A stretch of DNA of 64,000 nt from the NCBI RefSeq assembly GCF_001512295.1, contig NZ_LNUP01000011.1, positions 751,781 to 815,780 on the forward strand, given 5' to 3'. A program made the position numbers and the translations under genes. The stretch comes from Pseudomonas sp. EpS/L25 (lineage in GTDB: Bacteria > Pseudomonadota > Gammaproteobacteria > Pseudomonadales > Pseudomonadaceae). This document shows positions 1 through 10,075 of this stretch, piece after piece; within the stretch, counting starts at the first letter, position 1; the number at the start of each line of letters is the position of its first letter. The notes beneath the pieces are model-generated. The model searched no databases. It saw only the letters and a list, made by a program, of their open reading frames with translations, and was not told the origin of the DNA.

Positions 1-1
1 A

Positions 2-160
2 CTCGGCCTGACCATGGGGCTGTCCTTGACCCTGGGTGCCTACCTGGGAGCGCGCAGTGCCATCGCCGGCGGCGCCAAGTTCATCCGCCCGGTGTTCATC
101 TGCGTGGTGTTGGCCCTGACCGTGAAACTAATCTGGCAACACTGGTTTGCCGCCGCCTAA
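2..160 (+). CDS. TSUP family permease, C-terminal fragment
   Basis: The reading frame is open from the window edge and stops at TAA (158-160), giving the last 52 residues of a protein that begins upstream. It shows a glycine-rich turn (LGARSAIAGG), a short charged loop ending in FIRPVF, and a final hydrophobic helix. This is the usual end of TauE/SafE/TSUP inner-membrane permeases, which move sulfite, sulfonates or other small organic anions. The substrate cannot be told from this fragment. Its last 33 bases overlap the 3' end of the convergent nudC. Family assignment rests on the tail only. Confidence 0.65.
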   Translation, partial: LGLTMGLSLTLGAYLGARSAIAGGAKFIRPVFICVVLALTVKLIWQHWFAAA

Positions 161-955
161 CCGCTCGACCCGGTACAGGTCGATCAGATAGCGGGAGATG
201 GAGAACGGCGGCGGCAGCAGCGGCAGATCCCGCAGGTCGAACCACCGGGCATCCTCGATCTCATCGGGCTGGCAGCGAATCTCACCGGCCAGGTAATCGA
301 CGTGATAGCCGAGCATCAGGGAGTGCGGATAGGGCCAGTTCTGGCTGCCCTGATAGCGCAGGTTGCCGACCGTGACGCCGACCTCCTCCATGATCTCGCG
401 GTGCACGCAGGCTTCCGCCGACTCCCCGGGCTCGACGAAGCCGGCGAGGGTACTGAAGACGCCCGGCGCGAAACGCGGCGAGCGCGCCAGCAGCACCTCG
501 TCGCCACGCGTGATCAGGGCAATCATGCTGGGGGACAGGCGCGGATACTGGGTAAGCTGGCAATTCGGGCATTGCAGGCCACGCTGGCCATTCAGCGCGA
601 AGGTCCGGGTGCCACATTGACCGCAGAAGCGGTGCTGGCGAGCCCAGACGCCAATCTGATTGGCATAGCCCAGCAGCTTGAACAGCGCATGGGGTGATTG
701 CAGCATCAGCGGCCGTAGCGGCTGCCAGCTGCAAGCCTCGATATCGACAAGGGAATCGAGTTCCAGCAGCATCACTCGGCGGGACTGCCACTCGCCCAGG
801 CCATGGTGGTCGCCTTCGAGCCGCTGGATTCGTGGATCTTCTGCAGCGAAGAGCACTTCACCCTCACAGCAGAGAAAGGCCTGGCCGCTATGAACGACCA
901 CCAGGCCGGACGTCGACTGGGACGTCTGGAACCAACCGGGCCGCCACGCCGTCAT
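128..955 (-). CDS. nudC: NADH pyrophosphatase / NAD-capped RNA decapping Nudix hydrolase NudC
   Basis: The product is 275 aa, the usual size for NudC, which hydrolyses NAD(H) to NMN(H) and AMP and removes NAD caps from RNA. A four-cysteine zinc ribbon lies at about residues 111-132 (CGQC, then CPNC). It is followed by a Nudix box from about residue 172 with the REIMEEVG core, and by SQNWPYPHS at about 204-212, the NudC-specific motif. The ATG at 953-955 overlaps the fimL stop as ATGA, so the two are translationally coupled. A longer frame upstream only runs through fimL codons. The 3' end overlaps the convergent TSUP gene. Confidence 0.95.
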   Translation of the reverse strand: MTAWRPGWFQTSQSTSGLVVVHSGQAFLCCEGEVLFAAEDPRIQRLEGDHHGLGEWQSRRVMLLELDSLVDIEACSWQPLRPLMLQSPHALFKLLGYANQIGVWARQHRFCGQCGTRTFALNGQRGLQCPNCQLTQYPRLSPSMIALITRGDEVLLARSPRFAPGVFSTLAGFVEPGESAEACVHREIMEEVGVTVGNLRYQGSQNWPYPHSLMLGYHVDYLAGEIRCQPDEIEDARWFDLRDLPLLPPPFSISRYLIDLYRVERLGGGKPVLPD

Positions 956-2652
956 GCGGCGGCCGAGGTCCAGCCCAGGGCGCGGATGCTCTGGGCAGCG
1001 ATGTCGAGGATTTCCGGCGTGCCGTCCTGATTCTCGGTGCCACCACTCTCGACGAAGAACTCGATGCTGCTGAGAGCGTCCGCCAGGACTTCCAGGGTGG
1101 CAGGCTCGCAAGTCTGCCCCCCTTCGATCATGCAGCGCTGGATGTAGCCGGTGCAGGCACGCACCAACTCGGCGGCGCGGGGGTTACCGAGGAAGAACAG
1201 CGCTCCGCGCACGGTATCGAGCAACGCGGGAACGGTGGCCAGATGCAGGGCATCGCCTCGCGAATCGAGGAAGGCACCGATCGCCCGCTTGGCCTCGCTC
1301 AGGCCGTTGTAGGCCTCGCGATGCAACAGGGCCTGCGCCTCGCCCAGCTGATAGTTGGCGACACTGACCTGCACGTCCTCGGCTTCGAGCGGCACGTCGA
1401 GCAACTTGCCCTGCCCCTCGGGTTGCGCCACCAGGCTCTCCACCAGCAGCAAGGCGTCCGCCAGAGGAACCAGATCCTCCAGGGTCAGGGATTTGTCCTT
1501 CCACTGGGAAAGCGTCGGTACGCATCGCTGCAATACCTCGCCAGCGTTCTGCTGGCCGACCATCTCCAGTGTCTTGCCGAGCACCCCGACCTGGACATAG
1601 AGCCGGGAGAAGTTGTCGGACACCGCCGAGCGACCGGACTCAGAGCCTGCACGGACCTCGCTCTCGATGACGTCGAGCAGGTCCTTGACCGTTTCCAGCT
1701 CTTCGCGAATCGCTGCGGAAAGCGAATGCATGACCGCATGGCCAGGGCCGGCGAGGCGCTTCTTGCCCGCTTCGAGCTGGGCATCGGTGAAGCCCAGGCG
1801 CTCGATACCATAGGCTGCCATCACCTGGCGCGGATGATCGCTATCGACGCCGGCGAGCGCCAGCAGATAGAGAAGCTCCTTGAGGGTGCTGCGCGCCGGC
1901 TCGTGCAACTCGTTGCCGAGCATCTGTCGCAATTCCCGGTCGACCCGGGCGAACAGCTGCTTGCGCTCGCGCGTGGCGGTCAGACGGCCTTGGGCGAAGC
2001 CTTCGGCAGTGGCCGCGGCGACCCACGGCAGGTAGCCGCCGACATGGTCGTGCAACAGGGTCGCGGAGCGCTCCAGCGCACGCGCCATCAGCTTGAGGCT
2101 AGCAGCGGTGTTGACGTCCCGCAGGAAGCCCAGCAGGCCGATCTGGTACATCCGCCGCATGCTACGCGCCTGGTTCTGGCGGTCACGATAGGCCAGCCGG
2201 GTCGTGGCGCTGATCGAAGGCCGCTGATCCAGGCGAACGCTGAAGAAGTAGCTTTCCGGCAATTCCGGCTCGCCACCGGCCAGCCGCAGGGCGTTGATGG
2301 CCGGCAGCAACAGTTCGGGCATTTCATCCTGCCCGCTGCGCAGTTGTTCGAGATAACGCCGCAGCACATGCAGACCGCGACAGATCGACATCAGATGCTC
2401 GTCGTGCTCGGGGCCGGCACCGGCTGGGATGTCATTGGCGATCTGCAGCGTTTCATGCGCCAACAGCTGAGCGCCTGACAGCTCGATGAGCGTCAGGGCG
2501 CCGCGAATCTGGCCGATGCTTTCGACCGCACGTTGCAAGAGGCTGCTGCAATGCCGCTCGACGATGAATCGTTCAAGATGGGATTCAGCTTCCTCAATGG
2601 TCGCGAACAATTGTTCGCGGACCAAGCTCAAAGCTCTCGCTCCGGTCACCAT
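952..2652 (-). CDS. fimL: FimL, ChpA-like twitching motility regulator
   Basis: The product is a 566-aa soluble, helix-rich protein without transmembrane segments. It resembles the N-terminal part of the chemotaxis kinase ChpA but has no kinase or receiver domain. Length, start (MVTGARALSLVREQL) and position directly upstream of nudC match P. aeruginosa FimL. There FimL works with FimV and PilG to activate the adenylate cyclase CyaB, raising cAMP/Vfr output and promoting type IV pilus assembly. The ATG follows AGGAGG and AAGG boxes (rc of about 2657-2670). The stop is coupled to nudC. Function is transferred from P. aeruginosa; no catalytic residue is expected. Confidence 0.85.
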   Translation of the reverse strand: MVTGARALSLVREQLFATIEEAESHLERFIVERHCSSLLQRAVESIGQIRGALTLIELSGAQLLAHETLQIANDIPAGAGPEHDEHLMSICRGLHVLRRYLEQLRSGQDEMPELLLPAINALRLAGGEPELPESYFFSVRLDQRPSISATTRLAYRDRQNQARSMRRMYQIGLLGFLRDVNTAASLKLMARALERSATLLHDHVGGYLPWVAAATAEGFAQGRLTATRERKQLFARVDRELRQMLGNELHEPARSTLKELLYLLALAGVDSDHPRQVMAAYGIERLGFTDAQLEAGKKRLAGPGHAVMHSLSAAIREELETVKDLLDVIESEVRAGSESGRSAVSDNFSRLYVQVGVLGKTLEMVGQQNAGEVLQRCVPTLSQWKDKSLTLEDLVPLADALLLVESLVAQPEGQGKLLDVPLEAEDVQVSVANYQLGEAQALLHREAYNGLSEAKRAIGAFLDSRGDALHLATVPALLDTVRGALFFLGNPRAAELVRACTGYIQRCMIEGGQTCEPATLEVLADALSSIEFFVESGGTENQDGTPEILDIAAQSIRALGWTSAAA

Positions 2653-3071
2653 GGTGCCTTACGCCTCCTGCGCCATTACAACCTCGCAAACGCCACCCAA
2701 GAACGGGATCAAAGGCTTGCTATTCCTGATGAAGCTAAGGTACCCGGATCGTCCTGATCAGGTCACGCCACCGTTTTTCTTCCACCTGCGCATCACTGCG
2801 AAGGCGTTCGAGCGGAACCTGCCGCTCGCGCCGCCGCCCGCCATGTGATCCTAAAAGCACAGCGATCACGTTGATTCGCCATAGGAATCCAGGAAGCGAA
2901 CAAAGTTCCGCGTGCGTCGAAATTCGGTACTTCATTCAGGTCCAAACGGTCAGCGTGCACCATCTTTGTTGAACGATAGCTGAAATTTGTGAAGCCTTTC
3001 TGCTTATTCGGACGAGCGTAAGCACTGGCGACTTGAACCGCCATCCGCTGGAAACGGGATGAACCGTATGA
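2653..3071. other. Intergenic region between dnaQ and fimL
   Basis: These 419 bases hold no convincing gene: short frames exist on both strands but have no ribosome site or recognisable product. The left end must carry the fimL promoter and leader. A 10-bp perfect palindrome, CCTGATCAGG (2753-2762), lies about 100 bases ahead of fimL and could be an operator. The right half is less GC-rich and I see no RNA gene or clear terminator in it. Confidence 0.5.
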
Positions 3072-3806
3072 CTAATCCGCGCGTTCGCCCGCAAGCCAGA
3101 GCGGGGCCTTGCCACAACTCTTCTCGATGGCCGCCAGGCGTACCGCATGGGCTTCGAGATCGGCGGTCGTGGCGCTGATCACCCGAGTGCGGGGGCGATC
3201 GGCCGGCAGCCGCCTGATCGGCATCACATAGTTGCCGTCGCCGTTGCCTTCCTGACCGTGGGCCGCCAGCGACAGACTGGTCTGGCCGCCGGTCATGGCC
3301 AGGTAGACGTCCGCCAGGATCTCGGCATCGAGCAGCGCGCCATGGAGCTCGCGGTTCGAGTTGTCTACGCCATAGCGTTTGCACAGCGCATCGAGGCTGT
3401 TGCGCTGGCCAGGGTGCCGACCGCGCGCCATGACCAGGGTATCGAGCACCGTGCAGTGCTGGGTGATGTCGGCGCGCTCGGGGTGGTTGCCCAGTCGGGC
3501 GAATTCAGCGTTGATGAAGCCCACGTCGAAGGGCGCGTTGTGAATGATGAGCTCGGCGCCTTCGATGAACTCGAAGAAGCTGTCGGCGATCTCGGCGAAA
3601 CGCGGCTTGTCGGCAACGAACTCATCGGTGATGCCGTGGACGGCGATGGCACCTTCGTCGATCTGCCGATCCGGATTGAGATAGACATGGAAGTGACGCC
3701 CGGTCAGGCGCCGCCCGATGACCTCGACGCCGCCGATTTCGATCACGCGGTGGCCGTCGGTAACCGGCATGCCGGTGGTTTCGGTATCCAGAACTACGTA
3801 TCTCAT
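3072..3806 (-). CDS. dnaQ: DNA polymerase III epsilon subunit, 3'-5' proofreading exonuclease
   Basis: The product is 244 aa with all three DEDD exonuclease motifs: Exo I LDTETTG near the N-terminus, Exo II HNAPFDVGF at about residue 90, and Exo III LHGALLDAEILADVY at about 155. DnaQ proofreads during replication as part of the Pol III core with DnaE and HolE. The C-terminal tail that binds the polymerase is present and of normal length. It lies 17 bases downstream of rnhA on the same strand, the classical rnhA-dnaQ pairing, and is probably co-transcribed with it. Confidence 0.96.
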   Translation of the reverse strand: MRYVVLDTETTGMPVTDGHRVIEIGGVEVIGRRLTGRHFHVYLNPDRQIDEGAIAVHGITDEFVADKPRFAEIADSFFEFIEGAELIIHNAPFDVGFINAEFARLGNHPERADITQHCTVLDTLVMARGRHPGQRNSLDALCKRYGVDNSNRELHGALLDAEILADVYLAMTGGQTSLSLAAHGQEGNGDGNYVMPIRRLPADRPRTRVISATTADLEAHAVRLAAIEKSCGKAPLWLAGERAD

Positions 3807-3823
3807 CGTTACCTCTCGCGCCG

Positions 3824-4288
3824 CTAGGCCTTGGCGGCCTGTTTGATCTGTCGTACTTCATCCACCCCACGGTTGGCCAACTGATCGGCCCGCTCGTTCT
3901 CCGGGTGACCGGTATGGCCACGCACCCAGCGCCATTCCACGTCGTGGCGCTGGACCTGCTCGTCCAGGGCCTGCCAGAGCTCGGCATTCTTCACTGGTTG
4001 CTTGGCGGCCGTCTGCCAGCCGCGCTTCTTCCAGTTCACCAGCCACTGGGTGATGCCCTTCATCACGTACTCGGAGTCGGTGGTCAGGCGGATACGGCAC
4101 GGCCGTTTGAGCGCGGCCAGGGCCTGGATGGCCGCCATCAGCTCCATGCGATTGTTGGTGGTGTTGGCTTCACCGCCCCAGAGCTCGCGCTCCGCGCCGC
4201 GAAACTTCAGCAGCGCACCCCAGCCACCCGGGCCGGGATTACCCTTGCAGGCGCCGTCGGTAAAGACCTCGACGATGTCGTCACTCAT
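3824..4288 (-). CDS. rnhA: Ribonuclease HI
   Basis: The product is 154 aa from the ATG at 4288 ([12 protein letters not shown]). A GTG at 4297 would add three residues. RNase HI removes RNA from RNA:DNA hybrids. The acidic catalytic set is visible: D in [12 protein letters not shown] in MELMAA, D in TTDSEY and D in ENERADQL near the C-terminus, together with the WVRGHTGH loop. The 5' end overlaps the stop of the upstream methyltransferase gene by a few bases, which suggests translational coupling. Confidence 0.96.
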   Translation of the reverse strand: MSDDIVEVFTDGACKGNPGPGGWGALLKFRGAERELWGGEANTTNNRMELMAAIQALAALKRPCRIRLTTDSEYVMKGITQWLVNWKKRGWQTAAKQPVKNAELWQALDEQVQRHDVEWRWVRGHTGHPENERADQLANRGVDEVRQIKQAAKA

Positions 4289-5057
4289 TGGATTCACTCG
4301 ATTCGCGCCGGGCGATCTTGGCCACCGGCATGGGCACCAGCTTGCCGCGCGGTTCCTTGCGGACCTGAGGCACGGGACGCAGCCCGAACATCAGCTTGCG
4401 GGCCGACAGCAGATAGAAGCCCGCACCCGCGGCCTGCTCGCTGTGGGGGTCGATGTCCCCCTGCTCCATCCAGGCCAGGCGCTGTTGCCACTTGTGGGAT
4501 GAAAGCGGCGGACGATAACACCCGAAGCGGCGTTTCTCCAGCGCGAAGCCCAGCAGCGACAGCCAGTCCGCGACGCGGCTGGCCCCATAGCAGCGGGCCT
4601 TTCGCAGGGCATCGCGCGCCAGGTAGTGCCGCACACCCCAGAGGCTCCAAGGGTTGATACCCACCACCACCAGATGCCCGCCGGGCCTTACGCTCAGCGC
4701 CGCCTCGCGCAGCAGCCGATGGGGTGACAAGGAGAAATCCAGCCCGTGTTGCAGCAGCACCACGTCGGCGGCGTGCTCTCCCAGCGGCCAGGCCCCCTCC
4801 TCGCAGACGATGTCGACATCGCCCAGCGGCGGGCCGATGCGCACGGCGTGCCGCAGCTGGCCGCAATTGGCCGGCGCGGCCGGATGAGGCCCATAGTGGA
4901 CGAGATAACTGCCGAAGTGGCGCTTGAGCTCCTCGTCGATCAGTATCCGCTCCTGCTCCAGCAGCAGTTGCCCCAAGGGGCCGGCCATCCATTCCCGGGC
5001 GGAACTCATGAGCTTGAGCCAGCGCTGATCCACCTGGGCCGAGAATTCATCGTGCAT
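4281..5057 (-). CDS. Class I SAM-dependent methyltransferase, YafS type
   Basis: The product is 258 aa with a methyltransferase fold of the type-11 class. It has an acidic turn ([16 protein letters not shown]), a post-[13 protein letters not shown] segment typical of this family, and [16 protein letters not shown] after the central strand. The substrate is unknown. Genes of this family sit between rnhA and gloB in many gammaproteobacteria (yafS in E. coli), and here it is first in the run methyltransferase-rnhA-dnaQ, divergent from gloB across 90 bases. The glycine-rich SAM motif I is weak, so the exact chemistry is open. Confidence 0.8.
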   Translation of the reverse strand: MHDEFSAQVDQRWLKLMSSAREWMAGPLGQLLLEQERILIDEELKRHFGSYLVHYGPHPAAPANCGQLRHAVRIGPPLGDVDIVCEEGAWPLGEHAADVVLLQHGLDFSLSPHRLLREAALSVRPGGHLVVVGINPWSLWGVRHYLARDALRKARCYGASRVADWLSLLGFALEKRRFGCYRPPLSSHKWQQRLAWMEQGDIDPHSEQAAGAGFYLLSARKLMFGLRPVPQVRKEPRGKLVPMPVAKIARRESSESNE

Positions 5058-5147
5058 CGTCTGGTCCTCTCATACAGAAGCCGAAACCGTCGCCGTCCTC
5101 GAGACTGCTACCCTGGGAACTCGCGTTCCGACCAGAGAGCTGCCCCC

Positions 5148-5927
5148 ATGTTCGACATCCTTCCCCTGCCCGCTTTCAACGATAACTACATCTGGCTGAT
5201 CAAGGACGCCTCGACGAGACGGGCGGTCGTCGTCGACCCCGGTGACGCCGGACCGGTCCTGGCCTGGCTCGATGGCCATCCCGGCTGGCGGCTGAGCGAC
5301 ATCCTCATCACCCATCATCACCACGACCATACCGGGGGCATAGCCGCGCTCAAGCAGCGTACCGGCGCCCGGGTCACCGCGCCGGCCGACGAAGCCATCG
5401 CCGACGTCGACCTTCCACTCGCGGACGGTGATCGACTGGAAGTGCTCGACGCGACCGTCGAGATCATCCGCGTGCCGGGGCATACCGCTGGTCACCTCGC
5501 CTACTACATCCCTGGCGAACAACCACTGCTGTTCAGTGGCGACACGCTCTTTTCCGCAGGCTGTGGCCGCCTGTTCGAAGGCACCCCGGCGCAGATGCTG
5601 AACTCCCTACGTCGCCTGGCCAGCCTGCCGGACGAAACCCGCGTCTACTGCGGTCACGAATATACCCAGAGCAATCTGCGCTTCGCCCAGGCGGTGGAGC
5701 CGGACAATGCCGCCATCCAGGCTGCCACGGCCGAAACCCAGCGCCTGCGCGCCGCCCAGCGACCCACGCTGCCGAGCACCCTGGGTCGCGAACGTACCAT
5801 CAACCCCTTCCTGCGTAGCGGCGAACCCGGTGTCCGGCAGCGCCTGCAGCAGGAGCTCGGCGTAGCGGCGGACGCGCCGGAGGATACCTTCTTCGCCGCC
5901 CTGCGCGCCTGGAAGGACACGTTCTGA
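5148..5927 (+). CDS. gloB: Hydroxyacylglutathione hydrolase (glyoxalase II)
   Basis: The product is 259 aa, the normal GloB length. It hydrolyses S-D-lactoylglutathione, the product of glyoxalase I, in methylglyoxal detoxification. The metallo-beta-lactamase metal motif [10 protein letters not shown] is at about residues 53-62, with later ligands in GHTAGH and the GDTLF strand, and CGHEYT near residue 168. The ATG is the one giving the family-typical start [16 protein letters not shown]; the frame extends further upstream without homology. The gene is divergent from the methyltransferase gene. Confidence 0.96.
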   Translation: MFDILPLPAFNDNYIWLIKDASTRRAVVVDPGDAGPVLAWLDGHPGWRLSDILITHHHHDHTGGIAALKQRTGARVTAPADEAIADVDLPLADGDRLEVLDATVEIIRVPGHTAGHLAYYIPGEQPLLFSGDTLFSAGCGRLFEGTPAQMLNSLRRLASLPDETRVYCGHEYTQSNLRFAQAVEPDNAAIQAATAETQRLRAAQRPTLPSTLGRERTINPFLRSGEPGVRQRLQQELGVAADAPEDTFFAALRAWKDTF

Positions 5928-6009
5928 CACGCAATGGCGGGGCCCGGCAAGGAGGCCGTGGCGCCTGGTTTTCCGTCGTCGTACCGGTCACAGGCTCGCG
6001 GGTTGTTCC

Positions 6010-6038
6010 TTGACCCCTCGGGAGGCGGTTCCTAGAAT
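6010..6038 (+). promoter_or_regulatory. Sigma-70 promoter of mltD
   Basis: TTGACC (6010-6015) and TAGAAT (6033-6038) are separated by exactly 17 bases, a strong housekeeping promoter by eye. Transcription would begin near 6045, which excludes the upstream TTG at 6010 as the mltD start and favours the ATG at 6061. Confidence 0.7.
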
Positions 6039-6060
6039 CGCCCATCCTCCAAATCCCGGA

Positions 6061-7692
6061 ATGCCCAGACCGATGCCGCCAGCGACGCCGAAAACCCGCG
6101 AAATAGACGTGCTGGCCACCTCCTTCAAAGTCTCCGCGCTGTGCCTCGCCCTTTTCCTCGCCGGTTGCCAGAGCAACCAGCAACAGCCGGAAAGTGCCTA
6201 CCAGGCTGATCTGGAAATGACGCCGAACAAGATGCAGCGCCCGCCGGAATGGCTGCGCAAGGCGCCGGCGGCGGCCGCCACCAGTGGCGACATCTGGGAC
6301 CGGGTACGGGACGGCTATCAGTTGCAGGGAGCGGGCGAGAACGGGACCAACCCGCGCATCGACCGCCAGCGGCTATGGTACGCCAGTCACGAGGCCGCCC
6401 TGGCCCAATCCTGCAGTCGCGGCGCGCCCTATTTGCACTACATCGTCGAGCGGCTGGAAGAGCGCAACATGCCGCTGGAACTGGCACTGCTGCCGGTGGT
6501 GGAAAGCTCCTTCAACCCCAATGCCCTCTCCCGTAGCGCCGCTGCCGGCCTGTGGCAGTTCATCCCCACCACCGGCGCCTACTTCAACCTGCGCCAGACC
6601 CGTTTCTACGACGGCCGCCGCGACATCACCGCCTCCACCAATGCCGCCCTGGACTACCTGAGCAAGTTGCACGACATGTTCGGCGGCGACTGGCTGCTGG
6701 CCCTGGCCGCCTACAATGCCGGCGAAGGCACGGTCAGCCGGGCCATCGAGCGCAACCAGTCGCTGGGCCTGCCGACCGACTACTGGAACCTCTCCTCGCT
6801 GCCGCCGGAAACCCAGGACTACGTGCCCAAGCTGCTCGCCGTCTCCCAGATCGTGCGCAACCCAGGCGCCTATGGCCTGGCGCTGGAGTCGATCCCGGAC
6901 GAACCCTATTTCGAAGTGGTGGACATCAAGCAGCATCTGGACCTGACCCGGGTCGCGGAGCTGGCCAACCTGGATGCCAACGAACTCTATCGCCTGAATC
7001 CGGCCTACACTCAGCGGGTGGCCATGGACGGTCCCAAGCACCTGTTGGTGCCGGCGGAAAAGGCCAAGCGCCTGATGGCCACCTTGCCCACCATCGCGTC
7101 CGATGCCGAGGTGCAATGGCAGGAATATCGGGTGCGCCGCGGCGACACCCTGCGCACCATCGCCAAGCGCAACAAGGTCAGCGTCGAACAGCTCGCTTCG
7201 CTCAACAAGCTCAGTGGCAACACCCGACTGGCCGCTGGCCGCGAACTGATGATCCCGCGCCGGCAAAGCGGCAACGCCACCACGCCGCTGGAGACCATCG
7301 CGGTGGCCGAAGAGCCGGTGGTGCGCACCTACAGGGTCCGGACCGGCGACAGCCTCTGGTCCATCGCCCGCGCCAACGACGTCGAACTGGCCGATCTCAA
7401 GCGCTGGAACGACCTGGGCAAGCGCGGCCTGAAGGTGGGTGAAACCCTGAAGCTACACGGCAACACCGTGGCGACCCGTACCACCGCCGCTAACGCGGTG
7501 CCGGCGTCCTACACGGTCAAGACCGCCAAGAACAGCAAGGCCGCGCCGACCTACTATAGGGTCAAGGCAGGCGATTCGCTCTACCAGATCGCCAAGCGTT
7601 ACAACATCGGCGTGCAGGCGCTGCAGGACTGGAATCCACGCATCGCGTCCGCGCTGACCCCGGGCCAGACGCTGACGCTGTTCCTCAACTGA
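6061..7692 (+). CDS. mltD: Membrane-bound lytic murein transglycosylase D (lipoprotein, three LysM repeats)
   Basis: From the ATG at 6061 the product is 543 aa. A hydrophobic signal ends in the lipobox LAGC (Cys at about 36), so it is an outer-membrane lipoprotein. The SLT domain holds the catalytic glutamate in [11 protein letters not shown] (about 148), followed by AAGLWQFIP and LAAYNAGEG. Three LysM modules follow ([27 protein letters not shown]), anchoring it to peptidoglycan. E. coli MltD also has C-terminal LysM repeats. A GTG at 6109 is an alternative start. It cleaves glycan strands to 1,6-anhydromuropeptides. Confidence 0.93.
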   Translation: MPRPMPPATPKTREIDVLATSFKVSALCLALFLAGCQSNQQQPESAYQADLEMTPNKMQRPPEWLRKAPAAAATSGDIWDRVRDGYQLQGAGENGTNPRIDRQRLWYASHEAALAQSCSRGAPYLHYIVERLEERNMPLELALLPVVESSFNPNALSRSAAAGLWQFIPTTGAYFNLRQTRFYDGRRDITASTNAALDYLSKLHDMFGGDWLLALAAYNAGEGTVSRAIERNQSLGLPTDYWNLSSLPPETQDYVPKLLAVSQIVRNPGAYGLALESIPDEPYFEVVDIKQHLDLTRVAELANLDANELYRLNPAYTQRVAMDGPKHLLVPAEKAKRLMATLPTIASDAEVQWQEYRVRRGDTLRTIAKRNKVSVEQLASLNKLSGNTRLAAGRELMIPRRQSGNATTPLETIAVAEEPVVRTYRVRTGDSLWSIARANDVELADLKRWNDLGKRGLKVGETLKLHGNTVATRTTAANAVPASYTVKTAKNSKAAPTYYRVKAGDSLYQIAKRYNIGVQALQDWNPRIASALTPGQTLTLFLN

Positions 7693-7697
7693 GCCGC

Positions 7698-7717
7698 GAC
7701 CGCTCACCGCAGCGGTC
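7698..7717 (+). terminator. Hairpin downstream of mltD
   Basis: The stem GACCGCT/AGCGGTC (7698-7704 and 7711-7717) starts six bases after the mltD stop. There is no immediate T-run, only a GCTTTT some 15 bases on, so it is a weak intrinsic terminator or an mRNA 3' end stabiliser. Confidence 0.4.
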
Positions 7718-7888
7718 ATCCAGCGCTTTTGTCGAAGGTATCGACCTGCTACCTTACCGCCCCACCCGTGCCTGGCCCCTCAGGGGGACCCGGACAAGAT
7801 CTCGCTCTGCGCCGCGCAGGGCCCTGCCCAACCCGGACGCCAGCCTAGCGGCGGTCGCACCGGATTCAACACAGAAGAGGAAAAAACC

Positions 7889-8689
7889 ATGGGATTTCTC
7901 GCCGGTAAGCGCGTTCTCATCGTCGGCGTCGCCAGCAAGCTGTCCATCGCCTCCGGCATCGCCGCCGCCATGCATCGCGAGGGCGCGGAACTGGCCTTCA
8001 CCTACCAGAACGAGAAGCTCAAGGGACGCGTCGAGGAATTCGCCGCCGGCTGGGGCTCCAATCCCGAGCTGTGCTTCCCCTGCGACGTCGCCGATGACGC
8101 CCAGATCGAAGCCGTGTTCGCCGAGCTGGCGAAGAAGTGGGACGGCCTGGACTGCATCGTGCACTCGGTCGGCTTCGCCCCCGGCGACCAGCTGGACGGC
8201 GACTTCACCAGCGTGACCACTCGCGAAGGCTTCAAGATCGCCCACGACATCAGCGCCTACAGCTTCGTCGCCCTGGCCAAGGCCGGCCGCGAGATGATGC
8301 GCGGTCGTAACGGCAGTCTGCTGACCCTGTCGTACCTGGGTGCCGAACGCACCATGCCCAACTACAACGTCATGGGCATGGCCAAGGCCAGCCTGGAAGC
8401 CGGCGTGCGTTACCTGGCCGGCAGTCTCGGCCCGGAAGGCACCCGCGTGAACGCCGTTTCCGCTGGTCCCATCCGCACCCTGGCCGCCTCGGGCATCAAG
8501 AGCTTCCGCAAGATGCTGGCCGCCAATGAGCGCCAGACGCCCCTGCGTCGCAACGTGACCATCGATGAGGTCGGCAATGCCGGCGCCTTCCTGTGCTCCG
8601 ACCTGGCCTCGGGCATCAGTGGCGAGATTCTCTACGTCGACGGCGGTTTCAACACCACGGCCATGGGCCAGCTCAACGACGACGAGTGA
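7889..8689 (+). CDS. fabI: Enoyl-[acyl-carrier-protein] reductase (NADH)
   Basis: The product is 266 aa of the FabI branch of the SDR superfamily and catalyses the last reduction of each fatty acid elongation cycle. The N-terminal nucleotide motif [13 protein letters not shown] replaces the canonical SDR glycine pattern, as in FabI. The catalytic Tyr-x6-Lys lies in [11 protein letters not shown], and the preceding [12 protein letters not shown] matches triclosan-sensitive FabI enzymes. The C-terminal cofactor loop [11 protein letters not shown] is present. A good ribosome site (AGAGGAAA) precedes the ATG. The gene appears monocistronic, with a strong terminator 150 bases downstream. Confidence 0.97.
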   Translation: MGFLAGKRVLIVGVASKLSIASGIAAAMHREGAELAFTYQNEKLKGRVEEFAAGWGSNPELCFPCDVADDAQIEAVFAELAKKWDGLDCIVHSVGFAPGDQLDGDFTSVTTREGFKIAHDISAYSFVALAKAGREMMRGRNGSLLTLSYLGAERTMPNYNVMGMAKASLEAGVRYLAGSLGPEGTRVNAVSAGPIRTLAASGIKSFRKMLAANERQTPLRRNVTIDEVGNAGAFLCSDLASGISGEILYVDGGFNTTAMGQLNDDE

Positions 8690-8841
8690 TGGCAAACGAA
8701 GAGCGGCTGACAAAACGTAGCGAGCCGTTGTCAGGCGGGTGCGCGCGGCGCGCAGGAGTTGCAGTGTACGAGTGGTACATGAGGATTCCGAGCACTGCAC
8801 GCGCCCGTCTGGCGGACGCGCAGTAGAGTTGTTGGTCGCTC

Positions 8842-8874
8842 GAAGAGGCCGGCGCAAGCCGGCCTCTTCGTTTT
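8842..8874. terminator. Rho-independent terminator between fabI and the FNT channel gene
   Basis: A 12-bp perfect stem (GAAGAGGCCGGC with its complement, 8842-8853 and 8858-8869) has a GCAA tetraloop and is followed by GTTTT. It should end fabI transcripts. The stem also stands directly after the stop codon (8874-8876) of the convergent gene, so it may serve both. Confidence 0.85.
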
Positions 8875-9737
8875 CAGCTGTCGCTGCGCACCTGAGCGTG
8901 GCTGATCAGGGCGAAGATCAGGCTGCCACCGACGATGTTGCCAGCCAGCGTCGGGCCGGCGAAGGCCAACCAGAATTCGCTCCAGGTCGCCTCCCCGGCG
9001 AAGACCAGGTAAGCCACCTCCAGGCTACCCACCACGATGTGAGTGAAGTCGCCCAGTGCCATCAGATAGGTGATGAGCACGATGATCCAGATCCTGGCGC
9101 TCTCCGCGGCGGGCAGCATCCAGACCATGGTAGCGATCATCCAGCCCGACACTATGCCCTTGGCGAACATGCCGGCGGCATCGTTCTCCATGACCTTGGT
9201 GCCAATCTCGATGAATTTGACATCGGTCTCGGCGTCGAACAGCGGCAGGTGCAGGATCACATAGGCCACCAGCATGGTACCCAGCAGGTTGCCGACCAGT
9301 ACCACGCCCCACAGTCGGCCGAGCCGGCCGAAGTTATGCAGTGTGGGCTCGCTCATCACCGGTAGCACCGCCGTCAGGGTGTTCTCGGTGAACAGCTGCT
9401 GGCGCGCCAGGATCACGGCCAGGAATCCCGCCGAATAACCGAAGCTGGCGATGACCTTGGAATAGCCACCCGAGGGCAGATTGGCATTGAGCAGCCCCAT
9501 CGCCATGAGCGACAGGCCCATGGTGAGGCCAGCCGCCAGGGCGGACCAGAACAGCGCGGCGATGGTCCGCTCCAGCTCGTGATCGCCCTGGGTGCGGATG
9601 ATCTCGTGCAACACCACTGCCCGCGGCAACTGACTGTCGTCGACATCCTCCTCTTCTTCCCGAGTCAGCTCCGGGTCATCCGGTCCCGGTTCCTTGCCCT
9701 TGTGGGACTCTTCGGCCTTTCCCCGGTCGTTGCCCAT
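8874..9737 (-). CDS. Formate/nitrite transporter family channel, YfdC-like
   Basis: The product is 287 aa. A long acidic cytoplasmic N-terminal tail (about 45 residues, with a run of Glu/Asp) precedes six hydrophobic helices with the FNT pattern: LAAGLTMGLSLMAMG, a pore loop with GFLAVILARQQLFTENT, and the repeat ALGDFTHIVVGS. The acidic tail and the QLFTENT loop resemble E. coli YfdC rather than FocA or NirC, so the physiological anion is uncertain. It overlaps the upstream small gene as TGATG (shared base 9737), indicating one operon. Confidence 0.85.
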   Translation of the reverse strand: MGNDRGKAEESHKGKEPGPDDPELTREEEEDVDDSQLPRAVVLHEIIRTQGDHELERTIAALFWSALAAGLTMGLSLMAMGLLNANLPSGGYSKVIASFGYSAGFLAVILARQQLFTENTLTAVLPVMSEPTLHNFGRLGRLWGVVLVGNLLGTMLVAYVILHLPLFDAETDVKFIEIGTKVMENDAAGMFAKGIVSGWMIATMVWMLPAAESARIWIIVLITYLMALGDFTHIVVGSLEVAYLVFAGEATWSEFWLAFAGPTLAGNIVGGSLIFALISHAQVRSDS

Positions 9738-9982
9738 CAGCTGGCCTGCTCGTCCCAGAGAAGTTCGTCGTTGTCGCCGATCTCGGTGACTCGATTGAGG
9801 GCGGCATCGGCGGCTTCTTCGGCCTCCGAAGCCAGATCGAAGTGCCGCTCGGTAGCGACCTTGTGGAAGGTCGGTTTCGCGTCGTCCTGGCGCGCCTTGA
9901 CGGCGATGACCGCGGCGAATCCCTGCTCAGCCGGGACGGCGGACGAGATGGCTTCGTGATGAGTGAAGTGCTTGATGGCCAT
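9737..9982 (-). CDS. Small conserved-looking protein upstream of the FNT channel
   Basis: The product is 81 aa, hydrophilic, with no signal peptide or membrane segment and an acidic C-terminal half (EAEEAADAALNRV, DNDELLWDE). I do not recognise a domain. Coupling to the channel gene by a TGATG overlap is the main support that it is real, together with codon use like its neighbours. It could be a cytoplasmic accessory to the channel, but nothing in the sequence shows this. Confidence 0.6.
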   Translation of the reverse strand: MAIKHFTHHEAISSAVPAEQGFAAVIAVKARQDDAKPTFHKVATERHFDLASEAEEAADAALNRVTEIGDNDELLWDEQAS

Positions 9983-10075
9983 GGATGCCCTGGTCTCCCA
10001 ACCTGCGGCGGCCGGACTGGCCGCGCCTGATCAGTAGACTGCTCAAGCGGGAAAACGATCTATGGCTCGAGACGC

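Noticed and set aside
694-2478. Long plus-strand frame of 594 codons opposite fimL and nudC
   Set aside because: It is the antisense of two recognised genes, has no family features and arises from high GC at third positions.
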